Assembly: GCA_025965295.1 (NCBI GenBank)
Contig: JAOPXF010000397.1
Span: 1-6,231, forward strand
Reading direction: 5' to 3'
From: Nocardioides sp.
Lineage (GTDB): Bacteria; Actinomycetota; Actinomycetes; Propionibacteriales; Nocardioidaceae
DNA length: 6,231 nt
The translations under genes were made by a program, and so were the position numbers. This document shows, piece by piece, positions 4,755 to 6,231 of this stretch. Numbering within the stretch: position 1 is the stretch's first letter; every line of letters begins with the position of its first letter. The notes beneath the pieces were generated by a model that worked only from the letters and a program-made list of their open reading frames with translations, was not told the origin of the DNA and made no database searches.

Positions 4755-5530
4755 TCCCCACCGTCTCCGTCACGCGCTACGTCACGCCGCTGCGCGAGGG
4801 CGGCAGCCTGCCCGGGATCGTCGAGGCCGACGACCTCGGGACCTACGTCTGCAAGTTCCGGGGCGCCGGCCAGGGGGTGCGCGTGCTCGTCGCCGAGGTG
4901 ATCGTCGGCGAGCTGGCCCGCCGGATCGGCCTGCACACCCCCGACCTCGTCGCCCTCGACCTGGATCCCGAGATCGCGCGCTACGAGGCCGACGAGGAGG
5001 TCCAGGACCTGCTGAAGGCGAGCCCGGGACTGAACCTCGGCGTCGACTTCCTCCCGGGCTCGTTCGGCTTCGACGGCGACCTTCCAGCCGGCGCCGGGGA
5101 GGCGGCCAAGGTGCTGTGGCTGGACGCGTTCTGCGCCAACGTCGACCGCACCTGGCGCAACCCCAACCTGCTGTTCTGGCACGGCGACCTGTGGGTGATC
5201 GACCACGGTGCCGCGCTCTACTTCCACCACGGCTGGTCGCCAGGCACGCGGTCCGACGAGGGCGCCCCGGCCCGCTTCGCGGCCCAGCCGTGGAGCCCGC
5301 AGGGGCACGTGTTCCTCGACCAGGCCGGCGCGCTGCCCGCCGCCGACGCGGAGATCGGCGCCCTGCTCACCGAGGACGTCCTCACCGACGTGCTGGCCCA
5401 GGTGCCGGACGCCTGGTTGTCCGAGACGCCCGAGGTCGGCTCGCCCGAGCAGCTGCGGTCGACGTACGTCGCCTTCCTGGCCGCGCGCCTCGGCACCCGG
5501 CAGTGGCTGCCGCAGGAGGTGTCGGCATGA
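4751..5530 (+). CDS. HipA-like kinase family protein
   Basis: The 259-residue protein has the HipA-type kinase core. It contains GGSLPGIVEADD leading to YVCKF with K35 as the likely ATP-binding lysine. The catalytic-loop pattern NVDRTWRNPNLL follows (N130, D132, N137), then a metal-binding IDHG (D151). This is the stand-alone, shorter type found next to DUF3037 proteins. It lacks the N-terminal subdomain of E. coli HipA, and no HipB-like DNA-binding partner is encoded nearby. Key kinase residues are present, so activity is plausible; the target is unknown. It overlaps PPK2 upstream by 4 bases (GTGA) and DUF3037 downstream by 4 bases (ATGA). GAGG at 4737-4740 is a weak ribosome binding site ten bases before the start. 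Whether it is a toxin, as HipA is, cannot be told from sequence. Confidence 0.85.
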   Translation: MIPTVSVTRYVTPLREGGSLPGIVEADDLGTYVCKFRGAGQGVRVLVAEVIVGELARRIGLHTPDLVALDLDPEIARYEADEEVQDLLKASPGLNLGVDFLPGSFGFDGDLPAGAGEAAKVLWLDAFCANVDRTWRNPNLLFWHGDLWVIDHGAALYFHHGWSPGTRSDEGAPARFAAQPWSPQGHVFLDQAGALPAADAEIGALLTEDVLTDVLAQVPDAWLSETPEVGSPEQLRSTYVAFLAARLGTRQWLPQEVSA

Positions 5531-5913
5531 GCGGGACCCGGGTGGCCTACCAGTACGTCGTGCTGCGCTGCGTGCCCCGCGTCGATCGCGAGGAGTTCCT
5601 CAACGTCGGGGTGGTGATCTACTGCCAGGCCACCGACTACCTCGCCGTCGGGTGGCAGGTCGACCGGGAGCGGCTCGCGGCCCTCGACCCGACCATCGAC
5701 CTCGACCAGGTCTGCGACGCGCTGGACTTCGTCGACGGCATCTGCGCCGGCGACGAGCGCGGGGGAGCGGCCGCGGCCGAGCCGCTCGGGCAGCGGTTCG
5801 GCTTCATCAAGGCGCCCAAGAGCACCGTGCTGCAGCCGGGCCCGGTGCACGGCGGCGTCACGACGGACCCGGCGCGCCAGCTCGACCACCTGCTCGCCAC
5901 CCTCGTCGGCTGA
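5527..5913 (+). CDS. DUF3037 family protein
   Basis: The 128-residue soluble protein starts MSGTRVAYQYVVLRCVPR. REEFLNVGVVIYCQATDYL and the later FGFIKAPKSTVLQPGPVHGG are hallmarks of DUF3037. The ATG lies in an ATGA overlap with the HipA-like gene and has a strong AGGAGG (5514-5519) seven bases upstream, so it may be made in greater amount than the kinase. The family's biochemical function is unknown. Its repeated pairing with HipA-like kinases suggests a partner, regulator or antidote, but that is an inference. No catalytic residues are obvious. Confidence 0.85.
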   Translation: MSGTRVAYQYVVLRCVPRVDREEFLNVGVVIYCQATDYLAVGWQVDRERLAALDPTIDLDQVCDALDFVDGICAGDERGGAAAAEPLGQRFGFIKAPKSTVLQPGPVHGGVTTDPARQLDHLLATLVG

Positions 5914-5926
5914 CCGCGCAGGACCG

Positions 5927-5954
5927 GCCGAGTCGGCGCGACTGCCGACTCGGC
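5927..5954. terminator. Hairpin terminator between convergent genes
   Basis: GCCGAGTCGGC (5927-5937) and GCCGACTCGGC (5944-5954) are perfect 11-bp complements around a 6-base loop (GCGACT). The hairpin lies 13 bases after the DUF3037 stop and one base before the convergent gene's stop codon, so it can serve both strands. There is no T-run on either side, as is usual for high-GC actinobacterial hairpins. Confidence 0.75.
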
Positions 5955-5955
5955 G

Positions 5956-6231
5956 TCAGACGGGGACGAGCTCGACGGCGCCGACGGCGTAGCGGGCCAG
6001 GATCGTGCGGGCGAGCTCCGGGTGCGCACCCAGGGGCGCGGAGACCGCGATGGCGCCGGCCTCGAGCGCGAGCTCGGCGGCCCGGTCCGGCAGGAAGCCG
6101 GGTGCCAGGAACAGCGAGGCGACGGCGATGTGCCGGCGGCCCTCGGCCCGGAACTGGCGCACCGCCTCACCGGTCGCGGGCGGCGAGGCCGACGCGAACG
6201 CCGCGGTCACGGGCAGCTTGTGGCGCTGGCC
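5956..6231 (-). CDS. Sirohydrochlorin chelatase / CbiX-like protein, C-terminal part (cut by window edge)
   Basis: The reverse-strand frame is open from the right edge to a TGA at 5958-5956, giving about 91 C-terminal residues. It contains VTAAFASASPP, then GRRHIAVASLFLAPGFLPDR and AIAVSAPLGAHPELARTIL. This is the C-terminal lobe of actinobacterial CbiX/SirB-type chelatases, which insert Fe2+ or Co2+ into sirohydrochlorin for siroheme or cobalamin synthesis. The metal and the first active-site His cannot be checked because the N-terminal part is outside the window. A GTG lies at 6210, but the frame continues upstream (RHKLP before it), so it is probably not the start. It converges on DUF3037 across the hairpin. 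Confidence 0.75.
   Translation of the reverse strand, partial: GQRHKLPVTAAFASASPPATGEAVRQFRAEGRRHIAVASLFLAPGFLPDRAAELALEAGAIAVSAPLGAHPELARTILARYAVGAVELVPV

Noticed and set aside
1..6231. CRISPR arrays, tRNA/rRNA genes, insertion sequences, att sites
   Set aside because: I saw no regular direct repeats, no tRNA-like cloverleaf, no transposase or integrase motifs, and no terminal inverted repeats with target duplications.

Overview
The window reads as high-GC actinobacterial DNA, probably from the Nocardioides/Streptomyces-like part of the phylum. This rests on codon use, GTG starts, GTGA/ATGA gene overlaps, probable leaderless starts and the protein families present. No species call is possible. 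The two halves differ. Positions 1 to about 2400 look like an accessory module with visibly lower GC and several broken genes. Positions about 2690 to 6231 look like compact, ordinary high-GC chromosome.

Left half. The 5' end of an FtsX/MacB-type ABC permease runs leftward out of the window (303 to 1). It is divergent, across a 212-nt regulatory region, from a rightward unit at 516-2384. That unit holds a short MauE-like membrane protein, a MauD/TlpA-like thiol oxidoreductase gene split by a +1 frameshift just before its CxxC motif, a small Cys-rich precursor with a Tat-like signal (10 Cys in about 53 mature residues), and a MacB/LolD-type ABC ATPase. The order E-D-(Cys-rich exported small protein) matches mauE-mauD-mauA of methylamine dehydrogenase clusters, where MauE and MauD are needed to mature the disulfide-rich light chain. 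Here the exported product is tiny and has no Trp, so it cannot carry the TTQ cofactor. My reading is a dedicated disulfide-maturation cassette for a secreted peptide with an associated ABC transporter. The redox genes appear damaged while the peptide and ATPase frames are intact.

Junction. Between the ATPase and the next gene (2385-2685) lies a frameshifted fragment of recX and no intact gene.

Right half. A phosphoribosyltransferase and a GNAT acetyltransferase overlap by 4 nt (2686-3881). A PPK2-family polyphosphate:nucleotide phosphotransferase, a HipA-like kinase and a DUF3037 protein form a second overlapping run (3909-5913). A perfect 11-bp hairpin lies between DUF3037 and a convergent gene that encodes the C-terminus of a probable sirohydrochlorin chelatase (CbiX-like), cut by the right edge.
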